64,000 bases of DNA from Nitrososphaeria archaeon (GCA_029776065.1 JARVJP010000008.1:49222-113221); one strand, 5' to 3'. Counted from the stretch's first letter, positions 8,872-18,712 are shown. The notes: generated from the sequence alone by a model not told the origin. Numbers and translations: made by a program.

Positions 8872-10377
8872 ATGCGAAGTACAACGACTTTCTTATCAAG
8901 TATACATGAAAACAAGAAAATGCTGTTGTACTTAATTTTCCTAATAATTTCACCTTTCATATTCTATACCATATTTTCAAACATTTTAATCCCAGAAACG
9001 CCATCATACATATACAAGGGCTGGACCAAGTATAACGAACCTGAATTCATATTCAAGCAGACAATTAGTATTGCAATATTTGGTATGGTGATCTTTGCAA
9101 CACTACTTTTCTGGAAATATAGGGTCCCAGTTGCGATGGCTGGGACAGCGTTGCTTCTTTTAGGTGGGTTTGTTGACATCAGCACTCTTGTGGAGTATAT
9201 GAATATACCTGTGATACTTTTCCTTTTGTGTATGATGGTGGTTGTAAGCTATATCCGTAGTCTTGGTTTCTTCGACTACTTTCTTGAGAGGACCATGTTG
9301 GCTACTAAGTTCGAGCCTAAACTTCTTTTGGTTTTTTTTGTGCTCATGTCGGCTTTTATGGCGGCTGCGGTTGATGAAGTAAGCTCAATATTATTTATGA
9401 GCGTGTTAATATTCGATTTAGCAAAAAGATTTGATATTAATCCAATACCTTACCTTATCTGCGCTATCTTTGCAACAAACATAGGAAGTAGTGCAACTGT
9501 ACTAGGAAATCCTGTCGGTATCTATGTTGCTTTTTACGCAGACTTAACTTTTGGGGACTTCCTTATGTGGTCGACTCCTGCAGCAGTTCTTTCGGCACTC
9601 ATAATAATCCCAATCTTATTCAAGAACTTTAATATTTTTCTTAATGAGTTCAGAGCAAAAATCGTGGCCAAAGAAATAACGTCTGGGGTGCCTACACTTA
9701 CAGGAGAATCTAAAAAGGGAGGAATACTGTTTTTAATTATGATAACTCTCTTAGCTCTGCATAGTACACTAGAAGTCCTACTCGAGCTTCCGACTAACTC
9801 TCTGCTTATCGCCATTCCTTTATGTTTAGCTTCTTATGTTCTTCTCTCGCTAAAAGATGAAGCTGCATCATTCTTTGAGAAGAATGTTGAATGGTGGACT
9901 ATAGTTTATTTCATGTTTCTGTTTTCAATTTCCTCGACAGTCGAATTCACAGGTGTTTCTGCAAAGCTTTCCATCCTTCTCATCGACTTATACAAGTTCC
10001 TTGCTGAGATCCTACCATCCCCCTTTCAGATAATAGTCATATTTATACTAGCTGTTATTATAATTGGTACGCTTAGTAGTTTAGTAGACAACATCGTCTC
10101 TGTAGCAGTCTTTTTGCCTATCATCTCGGAGGTTGTTGCCTTAAATGTCCCATTTGGTGGCATATTGTGGTGGAGTACGTTAATTGGTGGCTGCTATTTT
10201 GGAAATGCCACACCAATTGGGTCGACCGCAAACATAGTTATGCTAGGTCTTTTAGATAAAAGGTACAATAAATCGATATCGTTTAGGTCGTGGATTAGTT
10301 TAGGATTGAAGATAAGTCTTTTAACGTCACTTATTGCTTCATCATATGTCCTTCTATTAAAAATAATGTGGGGGTGA
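8872..10377 (+). CDS. ArsB/NhaD-family anion or Na+/H+ transporter
   Basis: About 501 residues with roughly 12 hydrophobic helices, of the ion-transporter superfamily that holds ArsB, NhaD and the SLC13 carriers. Two inverted halves each carry a re-entrant signature: TNIGSSATVLGNPVGIYVA in the first, and FGNATPIGSTANIVMLG in the second, with VDNIVSVAVFLPI before it. An in-frame ATG at 8863 exists, but a TATA-like element (ttaaatat, 8836-8843) would place the transcript start near 8866, so ATG 8872 is preferred. Substrate (Na+/H+, arsenite or a carboxylate) cannot be told from sequence. Confidence 0.8.
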   Translation: MRSTTTFLSSIHENKKMLLYLIFLIISPFIFYTIFSNILIPETPSYIYKGWTKYNEPEFIFKQTISIAIFGMVIFATLLFWKYRVPVAMAGTALLLLGGFVDISTLVEYMNIPVILFLLCMMVVVSYIRSLGFFDYFLERTMLATKFEPKLLLVFFVLMSAFMAAAVDEVSSILFMSVLIFDLAKRFDINPIPYLICAIFATNIGSSATVLGNPVGIYVAFYADLTFGDFLMWSTPAAVLSALIIIPILFKNFNIFLNEFRAKIVAKEITSGVPTLTGESKKGGILFLIMITLLALHSTLEVLLELPTNSLLIAIPLCLASYVLLSLKDEAASFFEKNVEWWTIVYFMFLFSISSTVEFTGVSAKLSILLIDLYKFLAEILPSPFQIIVIFILAVIIIGTLSSLVDNIVSVAVFLPIISEVVALNVPFGGILWWSTLIGGCYFGNATPIGSTANIVMLGLLDKRYNKSISFRSWISLGLKISLLTSLIASSYVLLLKIMWG

Positions 10378-10418
10378 ATTGTTTATATACTTGATAAAAC
10401 AAATTATGGTAGAATAAA

Positions 10419-10844
10419 ATGAAGCGAGCAGATGGTAAACCTTTGGTTGAAAATTGGAACGAAGTTGCCTCATCATTGCTAAGATGGGGTGACATGCTTA
10501 TTCGTTTTGGGGTCTTCCTCGCTCTAGTATATGGTACATACTATGCAATATCAGCTGGGGTCCAAGTAATTAATGGGGAAGCGGTGTCAATAGGTTCTAA
10601 ACCTCTTTCCTACCTGATAAACGCTATAATAACCTTCATCTGTATCACTATCCTTTCACGAATTGTAGAACGTAAGATAGCAAACAAAAGTTTCAGAGTA
10701 GGTGGTTTAGCCGCGCTGATCGTTGGCGCAATACTCCTTGTTGTTGCAACCGTCTCAGGTTTTATAATCATCTTCGGCGGTTTTTTCGTGATCCTTGCAG
10801 TAGAGATTAGGAGACCATCAGCAAGTTTCGAGGTTGCGTTATAA
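10419..10844 (+). CDS. Small multi-pass membrane protein, unknown
   Basis: 141 residues with about four hydrophobic helices (roughly residues 22-42, 60-80, 94-110 and 112-128) and a short soluble N-terminus. No charged motif suggests catalysis or transport. It has its own TATA-like box (tttatatac, 10381-10389) about 35 bases before the ATG, so it is probably transcribed separately from the transporter upstream. I do not recognise the family. Confidence 0.65.
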   Translation: MKRADGKPLVENWNEVASSLLRWGDMLIRFGVFLALVYGTYYAISAGVQVINGEAVSIGSKPLSYLINAIITFICITILSRIVERKIANKSFRVGGLAALIVGAILLVVATVSGFIIIFGGFFVILAVEIRRPSASFEVAL

Positions 10845-10904
10845 ATCACCTAACAATGTTTATCATAGAAGATTTAAATACTAAGTTTCTATTTTTAACT
10901 TTTA

Positions 10905-11171
10905 ATGGCTTCCCAATTTAAGCAATTGGAAAAGCGAGTTCTCCTCAGGAAAAAGCTTTCGGAGAGTGGATTTGAAGTCAGAATGCACAGTTACGATTAC
11001 TACGTAATAAAGGAGAAGTTTGTCTCAATAATCTCATTGGAGCCTGAATTTAATAAGGCATCTATAAAGAAGATAAGCTGTAATCTTAAAGGCTCAATTC
11101 CGGCGATAGATAAAATCTATAAGATAGTAAAGGAAATAGACCCAAAGATAACGATAGAAGTAAGGGAGTAG
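10905..11171 (+). CDS. Small conserved hypothetical alpha/beta protein
   Basis: 88 residues, soluble and charged, with a pattern of helix (KQLEKRVLLRKKLSE), two strands (FEVRMHSYDYYVIKE, FVSIISLEP) and helix (AIDKIYKIVKEIDP). A clear TATA box (gatttaaata, 10871-10880) lies about 30 bases before the ATG. It is followed after 17 bases by the ABC ATPase gene and may lead that operon. I do not recognise it. Confidence 0.65.
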   Translation: MASQFKQLEKRVLLRKKLSESGFEVRMHSYDYYVIKEKFVSIISLEPEFNKASIKKISCNLKGSIPAIDKIYKIVKEIDPKITIEVRE

Positions 11172-11188
11172 AGTGCTTAACGAGTCGT

Positions 11189-12103
11189 GTGTCATCTACC
11201 GGTCTACGTAAAAGATATTATAGGCTAGACAAGACTCTAAACTGTGCAATGACAGGTGCAAACAAGATGTTAAATAACGCCTTTGGAAGATACGATCCAA
11301 CACAAGCAACGCTTTACGTGTATAATCTCTGGAAAGCTTACGATGGTATCCCTGCATTAAATGGTCTCTCCCTCTACATGAACAAAGGTGAAGTGTTGGG
11401 TTTGCTTGGACCAAATGGTTCAGGGAAGACAACCACCATCAAGATCATTCTAGGGCTTTTGAAGAAAGATGAAGGCATCGTAAATGTGCTAGGGTACAAT
11501 ATCGACAAAGAACCTTATGAATATAAGAAGTTAATTGGCTACGTACCTGAATCTTCAACAATACCTGAATACTTGAACACATACGAGTTCCTATATTATA
11601 TGGGGAGAATACGCGATATCAGTGAGCCTGTTCTTAGACCCCGTATAGATGCCCTCCTCACGCGATTTAACTTGGCTGAGAAAAAGAAAGCCCTTGTAAC
11701 CTCATTATCTAAGGGTATGAAGCAGAAGCTCATATTTTCCTCAGCGTTGCTTCAAGAGCCGAAGATACTCTTCCTCGATGAACCCTTCATAGGGATAGAC
11801 CCAGAAGGCCAGTTTGAGCTTAAATTGATTATAAAGGAGCTGATGCAAAATGGATGCTCAGTTCTTTTATCAACCCATCTCCTCGACCTTGCAGAGCGAT
11901 TCTGCGACAGGGTTGCAATAGTCAACAAGGGTAGGAACGTTGCCACAGGTAACCTTAAAGAATTGAAGGAGTTAGCGCACCTAGGTAAGGATACTACCCT
12001 TGAACAGATATTTTTAACTTTGACTAAAGAGTCAAAGGTGCAAGTAGAAACTGGGCCTTCTGAACAAAAGAAAAGAAAGTTCTTAGGTTTTCTAAGTAGG
12101 TAG
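11189..12103 (+). CDS. ABC-2 type exporter ATPase subunit
   Basis: 304 residues. Walker A GPNGSGKT is at 74-81, the signature is SLSKGMKQKLIFSSALL, Walker B is ILFLDEPFIGIDPEG, and the switch histidine is in STHLLDLAERFCDR. These identify the drug/lipid-exporter class of ABC ATPases. The GTG start leaves an unusual N-terminal extension of about 40 residues before the first strand (LYVYNLWKAYDG); an internal ATG at residue 21 or 27 is an alternative. It is followed 7 bases later by its membrane partner. Confidence 0.88.
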   Translation: MSSTGLRKRYYRLDKTLNCAMTGANKMLNNAFGRYDPTQATLYVYNLWKAYDGIPALNGLSLYMNKGEVLGLLGPNGSGKTTTIKIILGLLKKDEGIVNVLGYNIDKEPYEYKKLIGYVPESSTIPEYLNTYEFLYYMGRIRDISEPVLRPRIDALLTRFNLAEKKKALVTSLSKGMKQKLIFSSALLQEPKILFLDEPFIGIDPEGQFELKLIIKELMQNGCSVLLSTHLLDLAERFCDRVAIVNKGRNVATGNLKELKELAHLGKDTTLEQIFLTLTKESKVQVETGPSEQKKRKFLGFLSR

Positions 12104-12110
12104 AACAGAT

Positions 12111-13631
12111 TTGGCTATAAAGGAAATCTATCTGATGAGGCTGATAGCATCCTTCGGTTCGTTCAGAAGGTCTAAGTCGACAATACTACTACTTCTGATC
12201 TATTCTTTATCTGGTTTAGGGTTGATCCCTCTGATCTTAAGCGGTGAAGAATCAACCGGAAACCTGTTCACTCAGATGATCCTGCAGTACCCTATACTCT
12301 ACCTATTCCCAACACTTTTCCTCTTCTATTCTATAATAAGCCAGATCAGCGTAGTAGATTATGAACGCGACTTTATATTTTCTACGTCTGTTAAGCCGTA
12401 CGAAGTCTTTTACGCTAAAACTCTGTACGACTTAACGATGATACTTTTTATCCTTTTTCTTCCATTTATTTTTGCGTTTGTAGCTGTTATTCTGTTATTA
12501 AAGGTCTTTTATATCGCCTTTTTCGCGATAGTGTTCCTGATCCTCAGCCTTTCGGTCATACTTGAGAACAGCTTTAAAGTGCTTACTATTTTCTATAAGA
12601 AGAACTTAGTCAGGCTACTGATAGTATTCGTTATATTGGCATTCTGCGCCCCGGTCATACTTAACTTCGCCTTTGGAGACACTCCAAGAGCGATTAACTT
12701 GATTTCTCCAATAGGAGCTCTACAAGAACTTCTAATTAGCAGAGCTAATCCATCAGAAATGATAGCGCCTGTAGCTTCATTCTTCATTTGGGCTATTTTC
12801 TCAATTACCTTATTTTATAAGGCATCAAGGTTCAACTTTTTGCCATTCGCACAGGTTGTACCTCTTAGAGCTGCCTTCGACACTAGCTTTAGATACCAGG
12901 TTCAAAAGCAACAGTACCTTCTATCTAGGATGAATCGTTTTTCAATCCCAATCTACTTAGAAAACGCACCTCGAAGCAAGGTGCTGTTTTATGCCAAAGA
13001 ATCATTCGTCCGAACATTACGCTTTGGAGACATATATGGATTGATACTCACACTAGTCTTCCTAAGTTTACCATACTTTCTTATTGGTAACTCTAATCTT
13101 GAAGATTTTACTCAAACAAGTTTCCCTATGGTGATGTTTTTAGCGGTGTTCTTTCCAATAATTTTAACACAACTTTGGATAACAGAATTCGTTGACTACT
13201 TTTGGATAATAAAAGCATTTTCATCCGAGGTGCGCTCATACATAATTGGGACATTCACGTGGCAGATGTCTATCTTCCTTCCGTTGATGCTTATCTCCCA
13301 AGTGATAGTCTACTTATTAACGGGCCCAATTTCGTTTGACTCAATACTCTTCTCGACGTTACTGGTTATAGTGAACTCATCATTCGGGGTCTACTACGGT
13401 ATTTGGACCATTAAAAGAAAGTCTTTCACTCCATATATCTTCATGATGGGTATGCTTTTCTTCGTCTTATTGTCTACACCAATAATAATGATGAACTTTA
13501 TTGGAAAACTCTTCATGTTACCATCACTTTATAACTTAGCATTAACAATTGCCTCGCTTATATACACAATAATAGCTGCATCTGTATTCCTATTTTTATC
13601 AATTAGAATGTTCGAGTTGATGGAGGTATAA
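12111..13631 (+). CDS. ABC-2 type exporter membrane subunit, large
   Basis: 506 residues with about 12 hydrophobic helices arranged as two sets separated by a soluble loop (roughly residues 250-300, rich in Arg and Tyr). It starts at TTG, 7 bases after the ATPase gene, so the pair forms a two-gene exporter in which this protein carries both membrane halves. I see no family-specific motif that names the cargo. Confidence 0.75.
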   Translation: MAIKEIYLMRLIASFGSFRRSKSTILLLLIYSLSGLGLIPLILSGEESTGNLFTQMILQYPILYLFPTLFLFYSIISQISVVDYERDFIFSTSVKPYEVFYAKTLYDLTMILFILFLPFIFAFVAVILLLKVFYIAFFAIVFLILSLSVILENSFKVLTIFYKKNLVRLLIVFVILAFCAPVILNFAFGDTPRAINLISPIGALQELLISRANPSEMIAPVASFFIWAIFSITLFYKASRFNFLPFAQVVPLRAAFDTSFRYQVQKQQYLLSRMNRFSIPIYLENAPRSKVLFYAKESFVRTLRFGDIYGLILTLVFLSLPYFLIGNSNLEDFTQTSFPMVMFLAVFFPIILTQLWITEFVDYFWIIKAFSSEVRSYIIGTFTWQMSIFLPLMLISQVIVYLLTGPISFDSILFSTLLVIVNSSFGVYYGIWTIKRKSFTPYIFMMGMLFFVLLSTPIIMMNFIGKLFMLPSLYNLALTIASLIYTIIAASVFLFLSIRMFELMEV

Positions 13632-13686
13632 TCTTTAAAGAATGCTTCTATAAACCGAACCAATACTCCTTTTAATTAGGAAAGAT

Positions 13687-13694
13687 GTTTATAT
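13687..13694 (+). promoter_or_regulatory. TATA box deciding the ppsA start
   Basis: The octamer tttatata is an excellent archaeal TATA box. It overlaps the upstream in-frame ATG (13685) and predicts transcription from about 13715, which makes ATG 13730 the real start of the phosphoenolpyruvate synthase gene. Confidence 0.65.
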
Positions 13695-13729
13695 ACAAGT
13701 TATTTAACGCCCAAAGGCAGAGGATAAGA

Positions 13730-16093
13730 ATGCCAAGTAAAGAAAGATTTTATCTAGACTTCGAAGAACTCAGAAAAGAAGATGTACCTCTAGTTGGCGG
13801 AAAGAACTCAAGCCTTGGTGAGATGATTAACGCAGGAATCCCTGTACCTCCAGGATTCGCTCTAACATCAGCAGGATATGACTACTTCATCGAATCGTCA
13901 GGCGTTTCCGCAAAGGTAAAGGAAATTTTAACAGGGCTAGATTCATACGACTTAGAGAAACTCACTGAAGCATCGAAAAAGATCCGTGCTATAATCGAAG
14001 CAAGCACCTTTCCCAAGGTTTTAGAAGAAGAACTCATGGCTCACTATAAAGCATTGGGGAAGAAGGTGGGAGTCGACAACCCAGAGGTTGCGGTAAGAAG
14101 TAGTGCTACAGCAGAAGACCTGCCAACAGCCTCTTTCGCTGGGCAACAAGATACATTCCTGTTCGTTTCAGGTAGAGAAGCCTTGGTAGATGCTACAAAG
14201 AAATGTATAAGCTCGCTTTTCACACCCAGAGCTATCGCTTACCGAGTGGAGAAAGGCTTTGACCATTTCAAGGTTAAGCTTTCAGTTGGGATACAGAAGA
14301 TGGTGAACAGCAAAGCCGCAGGAGTAATGTTCACTGTGAACCCGGTAACTGGTGATAAGAACGTGGTGGTAATAGAAGGGGCATGGGGTGTAGGTGAATC
14401 AGTGGTACAAGGACACGTGGATCCAGACAGGTTCGTCGTAGAAAAGGGCACATACAAGATTGTTGATAAGTTCATTTCAACGAAGAAGGTCATGACCATA
14501 AAGGGAAAGAGTGTAGAGGGCTTTAGCAAAGAAGTCCCAGTGCCTGAGAACCTAATGAACGCGCCATGTTTAAACGACGAACAGGTGATCGAACTAGCCA
14601 AAGATGCTGAACTGATAGAGAGACACTATGGAAGACCGATGGATATCGAATGGGCACTTGACACAGATACAAACAAACTCTACATAGTCCAAGCTAGGCC
14701 AGAAACAGTTTGGTCTTCAAAAACAGCTCCCGCTCAAGTTGAAAAAGTTACTGCTGCACAAGCAAATGTCTTGGTAAGAGGATTAGGTGCGTCACCAGGT
14801 AAGGCTTCAGGAAAGGTCCGTATAATTATGGACGTAAAAGATATCGCATCGTTCGAAGAAGGCGAGATCTTGGTCACAGAAATGACGGCTCCAGACTGGG
14901 TACCTGCTATGAGAAAGGCTGCCGCAATTATTACAAATGGTGGTGGGATGACAGCTCACGCAGCTATTGTGTCAAGGGAACTAGGAGTACCTTGCATCGT
15001 TGGGACAAAGAACGCTACAGAGGTGTTAAAGACTGGGCAGATCGTATCTGTTGATGGATCTCTGGGAGTCGTATACGAGGGAGTAGTAGAGGAAGAGAAA
15101 GCAAAAGTCTCAGGAGAAGCGATTCCAGCTGCGTCGATAGTTGCGAGCACTGTACCAATAACTGGAACAAAGGTGTACATGAACTTAGGAGAACCAGACA
15201 AGGCTAACGAATACAAAGACCTTCCATTCGATGGAATAGGACTCATGAGGATTGAGTTTATTATCGCAGATTGGGTAGGGGAACATCCACTTGCACTAAT
15301 AGAGCAGGGCCGTGGTCAAATCTTCGTAGATAAGCTTGCAGATGGGATTGCAAAGGTAGCTGGCGCAGTATACCCTAGACCAATAGTAGTTAGAATGAGT
15401 GACTTCAAATCTAACGAATACGCTGCGCTAAAGGGTGGCGAAAAATATGAACCCAAGGAAAATAACCCCATGATCGGATGGAGAGGTGTGTCAAGGTATA
15501 TCAGCCCCGATTATGAACCAGGCTTTAGACTAGAATGTAAAGCGATAAAGAAGGTAAGGGATGATATGGGGTTGAAGAACGTCTGGGTTATGTTACCCTT
15601 CGTTAGAACGACTTGGGAAGTTGAGATGGCTACAAAGATCATGAAAGAGGAAGGTCTCGAAAGAGGTAAGGACTTCAAACTATGGCTAATGGCGGAAGTG
15701 CCATCAATAGTCATACTCGCGGATGAATTCAGCAAGTTATGTGATGGATTCAGTATTGGATCGAATGACTTAACGCAGCTGACCCTCGGCGCGGACAGGG
15801 ACAGTGGGATACTAGGCAACTTAGGCTACTTCGATGAAAGAGACCCAGCTGTACTAAGATCGATCGAACACCTAATTAAAGTAGCGCATGAAAACGGTGT
15901 TACAGTCAGCATCTGTGGACAAGCACCTTCAGTATACCCAGAAGTCACAAAATTCCTAGTAGAAAATGGGATCGATAGCGTTTCAGTCAATCCTGATACA
16001 GTGATCGCGACTAAGAAGCTCGTTGCAAGTGTGGAACAAAAACTAATACTAACACGGCTTGCAGAACTGAAAGACCTACTATCAAAAAAGTAA
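13730..16093 (+). CDS. ppsA: Phosphoenolpyruvate synthase
   Basis: 787 residues from ATG 13730, beginning with the family opening (FEELRKEDVPLVGGKNSSLGE). The N-terminal ATP-grasp domain is followed by the swivelling phosphohistidine domain with His410 in GGGMTAHAAIVSREL, and a C-terminal PEP/pyruvate barrel with the catalytic Cys729 in ICGQAPS. It converts pyruvate, ATP and water to PEP, AMP and phosphate and drives gluconeogenesis, or runs in reverse in some archaea. An in-frame ATG at 13685 sits on the TATA box and is rejected as start. GAPDH and PGK of the same pathway lie 3.4 kb away. A hairpin terminator follows. Confidence 0.95.
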   Translation: MPSKERFYLDFEELRKEDVPLVGGKNSSLGEMINAGIPVPPGFALTSAGYDYFIESSGVSAKVKEILTGLDSYDLEKLTEASKKIRAIIEASTFPKVLEEELMAHYKALGKKVGVDNPEVAVRSSATAEDLPTASFAGQQDTFLFVSGREALVDATKKCISSLFTPRAIAYRVEKGFDHFKVKLSVGIQKMVNSKAAGVMFTVNPVTGDKNVVVIEGAWGVGESVVQGHVDPDRFVVEKGTYKIVDKFISTKKVMTIKGKSVEGFSKEVPVPENLMNAPCLNDEQVIELAKDAELIERHYGRPMDIEWALDTDTNKLYIVQARPETVWSSKTAPAQVEKVTAAQANVLVRGLGASPGKASGKVRIIMDVKDIASFEEGEILVTEMTAPDWVPAMRKAAAIITNGGGMTAHAAIVSRELGVPCIVGTKNATEVLKTGQIVSVDGSLGVVYEGVVEEEKAKVSGEAIPAASIVASTVPITGTKVYMNLGEPDKANEYKDLPFDGIGLMRIEFIIADWVGEHPLALIEQGRGQIFVDKLADGIAKVAGAVYPRPIVVRMSDFKSNEYAALKGGEKYEPKENNPMIGWRGVSRYISPDYEPGFRLECKAIKKVRDDMGLKNVWVMLPFVRTTWEVEMATKIMKEEGLERGKDFKLWLMAEVPSIVILADEFSKLCDGFSIGSNDLTQLTLGADRDSGILGNLGYFDERDPAVLRSIEHLIKVAHENGVTVSICGQAPSVYPEVTKFLVENGIDSVSVNPDTVIATKKLVASVEQKLILTRLAELKDLLSKK

Positions 16094-16130
16094 TGGCAGG
16101 ATAGTTTTCTATCCATTATTTTATTTTTTA
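16094..16130 (+). terminator. Hairpin plus U-rich tract after ppsA
   Basis: A 6-base-pair stem (ggatag at 16099-16104 with ctatcc at 16109-16114, 4-base loop), flanked by aatgg/ccatt pairing, is followed by attattttatttttt. It lies right after the stop codon and ends with a T-rich run as archaeal terminators do. Confidence 0.55.
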
Positions 16131-16171
16131 ATGATAAAAGTTATTAGGACACAAAATCGCAAGTTGGTTTG

Positions 16172-16948
16172 ATGTTACTCGATATAAGGAACCTTACAGT
16201 CTCTGTTGACGATAAACAAGTCTTGAAGAATTTATCTCTGTCAATTGGTTTTGGGGAGACTTTACTTTTAATGGGCCCAAATGGGTCAGGTAAGTCGTCA
16301 CTCATATACTCTATTATCGGGCATCCAAGCTATAAGATTAAAGAAGGAAGCATCATCTTTAAAGGTGAAGACATAACCTATATGCCTACAGAAGAGAGGG
16401 TTGAGCTTGGTCTAGGTGTTTCCTTTCAGTTTCCTCCAAAGATACACGGTGTTACAATAAGAGCCCTCGCGAAAAGACTTGTAGAAAGGAAAGGAAGTGG
16501 TGTGGACATAGAGGCTGTCGCCGCCTCTCTTAACCTGACGAACTTTCTTGATAGAGAAATCAATGTAGGATTCAGTGGCGGGGAGATGAAGAGAGTTGAG
16601 CTTTTCTTTTTATTAATACAACAACCATCACTAGTACTCCTTGATGAACCAGATTCAGGCGTTGATGTTGAGAACATGGCGATCGTTGGCAACGCTATAA
16701 GTAAACTTCTCAGTAACGAGTCCCACATTACGACAGATAAACCGTCAGGGATGATTGTAACACACCTAGGATATATTTCCAGATATGTTATAACACATAG
16801 GACATATATTATCCAAAATGGTTCCATCATATGTTATGGTGAGACAGAAAGTCTTGTAAAAGATGTGCTTAAACACGGATTCGATGGCTGTATTCAATGC
16901 TATGGGAGAAGACGAGCATGTACAAAGCATGGTAAAGAGAGGCTTTAA
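16172..16948 (+). CDS. sufC: Fe-S cluster assembly ATPase SufC
   Basis: 258 residues. Walker A GPNGSGKS is at 35-42, the signature is GFSGGEMKRVELF, and Walker B is VLLDEPDSGVD, the SufC form with Ser-Gly-Val-Asp. The ATPase energises Fe-S cluster assembly on a SufB-type scaffold, whose gene starts 13 bases later. The C-terminus carries a cysteine cluster, CIQCYGRRRAC, which bacterial SufC does not have to my knowledge. A TTG three bases upstream is an alternative start. No sufS, sufE or sufU is visible, so this is the minimal two-component archaeal arrangement. Confidence 0.92.
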   Translation: MLLDIRNLTVSVDDKQVLKNLSLSIGFGETLLLMGPNGSGKSSLIYSIIGHPSYKIKEGSIIFKGEDITYMPTEERVELGLGVSFQFPPKIHGVTIRALAKRLVERKGSGVDIEAVAASLNLTNFLDREINVGFSGGEMKRVELFFLLIQQPSLVLLDEPDSGVDVENMAIVGNAISKLLSNESHITTDKPSGMIVTHLGYISRYVITHRTYIIQNGSIICYGETESLVKDVLKHGFDGCIQCYGRRRACTKHGKERL

Positions 16949-16961
16949 GGGTTGACAAAAA

Positions 16962-18197
16962 TTGGGTTCTAGGGCTCGTATAGAAGCGCTTAATAAAAGA
17001 GCTTCAGAAAGCCTTGCATTTAAGCCTAAGTACGGACCAGATATCGAACTATCTAAGTACTTAAAACAAATTCCGCATTCAGAAAAGGTGGATAGGATCA
17101 ACGCTCTACCTGAGACTTTAACAAGCAAAATGCAGAATATCGGTATAGACACAAAAGAGGAAAGCAAGGCAGGGAGTTACGTTCAACTAGATCATGACAT
17201 TGTTTATAAAAAAAGGTTCTACCCTAACGTTGAGTTATTGACCCTAGAAGAAGCATTAAATGACGAAGATTTCGTTGAAAATTATTATTGGAGGCTAATA
17301 GACGTAGGTCAGGATAAGTTCACTGCAGCAGCCCAGCTCTATGGGCATGGAGGGTACGTTATTAAGACTGAAGAAGAGCAGAAGCTAGATGTGCCAATTC
17401 AAGCATGTCTGCTGATCAAGTCACCTGAAGCATTTCAGGCGCCACATAACGTAATCGTCGCTGAAGCTGGCTCAACATTACATGTTGTCACAGGGTGCGC
17501 GGTGATGCCTGAATCAGTCGGACTACACGCGGGGATAACAGAATTTTACGTTAAAAGAAACGCAACAGTCACCTTCACTATGATTCACGATTGGAACAAG
17601 GTAAGCGATGTTCGACCAAGGACAACAGCAGTAGTTGAAGAAGGTGGGGTTTTTATAAATAATTATATCAACTTGAGCCCGTCAGGTCTAAGAAGCCTTC
17701 AAGCTTACCCAACAGTAGTTCTAAAAGGTGACAACTCAAGAGCCTTCATGTCATCAATAGTAATTGGAAGCGCCTCCTCTTATATCGATCTTGGTTCGGC
17801 TATAACAATAATGGGCAAAGGCTCTAAAGCTGAAATAGTATCAAGGTCTATATCAAAGGACCAAGCTCAAATAGTCGCTAGAGCGAGGATAACCGCTCAA
17901 GCTCCAAATTCGAAAGGGCATATCGAATGCCGAGGGCTTATGCTCAGTGATGGCTCCAGAATTTGGGCCGTGCCTGAGCTGGATTCCACTATAAAGGACG
18001 TTGAACTCACACATGAAGCTGCCGTTGGAAGATTAGCAGAAGACGAAATCTTCTATTTACTTTCGAGGGGGATGAGCCGTGATGAAGCTGTCTCAACGCT
18101 TGTGAGAGGTTTCTTAGAAGTTAAGGTCCCTGGTCTCCCTAGAATGCTTGAAGAACAAATAAAGCTAGCCACAGACATAAGTACCAAGGGGCTTTAA
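16962..18197 (+). CDS. sufB: SufB/SufD-family Fe-S scaffold protein
   Basis: 411 residues, shorter than bacterial SufB. The central right-handed beta-helix is recognisable from VIVAEAGSTLHVVTGC through PSGLRSLQAYPTVVL and SKDQAQIVARARITAQAP to the C-terminal family block HEAAVGRLAEDEIFYLLSRG and the VRGFLE stretch. With SufC next door it should form the SufBC(BC) complex that builds and transfers Fe-S clusters. Start is TTG (16962). As only one SufB/D paralogue is present it probably acts as a homodimer. Confidence 0.92.
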   Translation: MGSRARIEALNKRASESLAFKPKYGPDIELSKYLKQIPHSEKVDRINALPETLTSKMQNIGIDTKEESKAGSYVQLDHDIVYKKRFYPNVELLTLEEALNDEDFVENYYWRLIDVGQDKFTAAAQLYGHGGYVIKTEEEQKLDVPIQACLLIKSPEAFQAPHNVIVAEAGSTLHVVTGCAVMPESVGLHAGITEFYVKRNATVTFTMIHDWNKVSDVRPRTTAVVEEGGVFINNYINLSPSGLRSLQAYPTVVLKGDNSRAFMSSIVIGSASSYIDLGSAITIMGKGSKAEIVSRSISKDQAQIVARARITAQAPNSKGHIECRGLMLSDGSRIWAVPELDSTIKDVELTHEAAVGRLAEDEIFYLLSRGMSRDEAVSTLVRGFLEVKVPGLPRMLEEQIKLATDISTKGL

Positions 18198-18262
18198 TAA
18201 GGGGAAATCTCACCTGATAACATCAAAGCTTATAAGTTATCCACCTTCATCTTTTAACAAAC

Positions 18263-18712
18263 ATGACGATTAGAATAAGAGAAATGAAAATCGACGACTT
18301 ACCCGAGGTCTTCCATATAGGTGAGTCCATATACCCCAGCGACGTCTTCCCAACTATGTATAGGACATGGGATGAATACGCAGTGACCTCGCACTTTAAC
18401 AACAACCCGAACCTTTGCCTTGTTGCCGAATCCAATGGGAAGGTCGTTGGATTCATTATGGCTACAACCATTGAGAAGAGTCAATCTGCTTGGAAGTATG
18501 GCTACGTAGTGTGGTTAGGAGTAAGAAAAAGATATCAACATACTGGCGTAGCTAACAGGCTTTACAACATGATAGAGGAAAAGCTAAAAGAACTGGGGGT
18601 AAGGATCATTCTTGCAGACATAGAGGGAACAAATCATAAAGCTTTGAACTTTTTTAAGAAGAAAGGGTTCGAACGCTCCTCGATCTACGTGTGGGTTAAG
18701 AAGACTCTATGA
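18263..18712 (+). CDS. GNAT N-acetyltransferase (RimI-like)
   Basis: 149 residues with the GNAT core: LVAESNGKVVGFIMATT (strands 3-4), the acetyl-CoA pyrophosphate loop in WLGVRKRYQHTGVANRLYN (R-x-x-G-x-A form), and the terminal NHKALNFFKKKGFERSS motif. It would transfer an acetyl group from acetyl-CoA to a protein N-terminus or small amine. A TATA-like box (gcttataag, 18229-18237) about 27 bases upstream indicates a leaderless messenger. Its last 6 bases overlap the convergent gene. Confidence 0.85.
   Translation: MTIRIREMKIDDLPEVFHIGESIYPSDVFPTMYRTWDEYAVTSHFNNNPNLCLVAESNGKVVGFIMATTIEKSQSAWKYGYVVWLGVRKRYQHTGVANRLYNMIEEKLKELGVRIILADIEGTNHKALNFFKKKGFERSSIYVWVKKTL

Noticed and set aside
13685..13729. 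In-frame upstream ATG for ppsA
   Set aside because: It sits on a strong TATA box and adds residues absent from the family start, so ATG 13730 is used.
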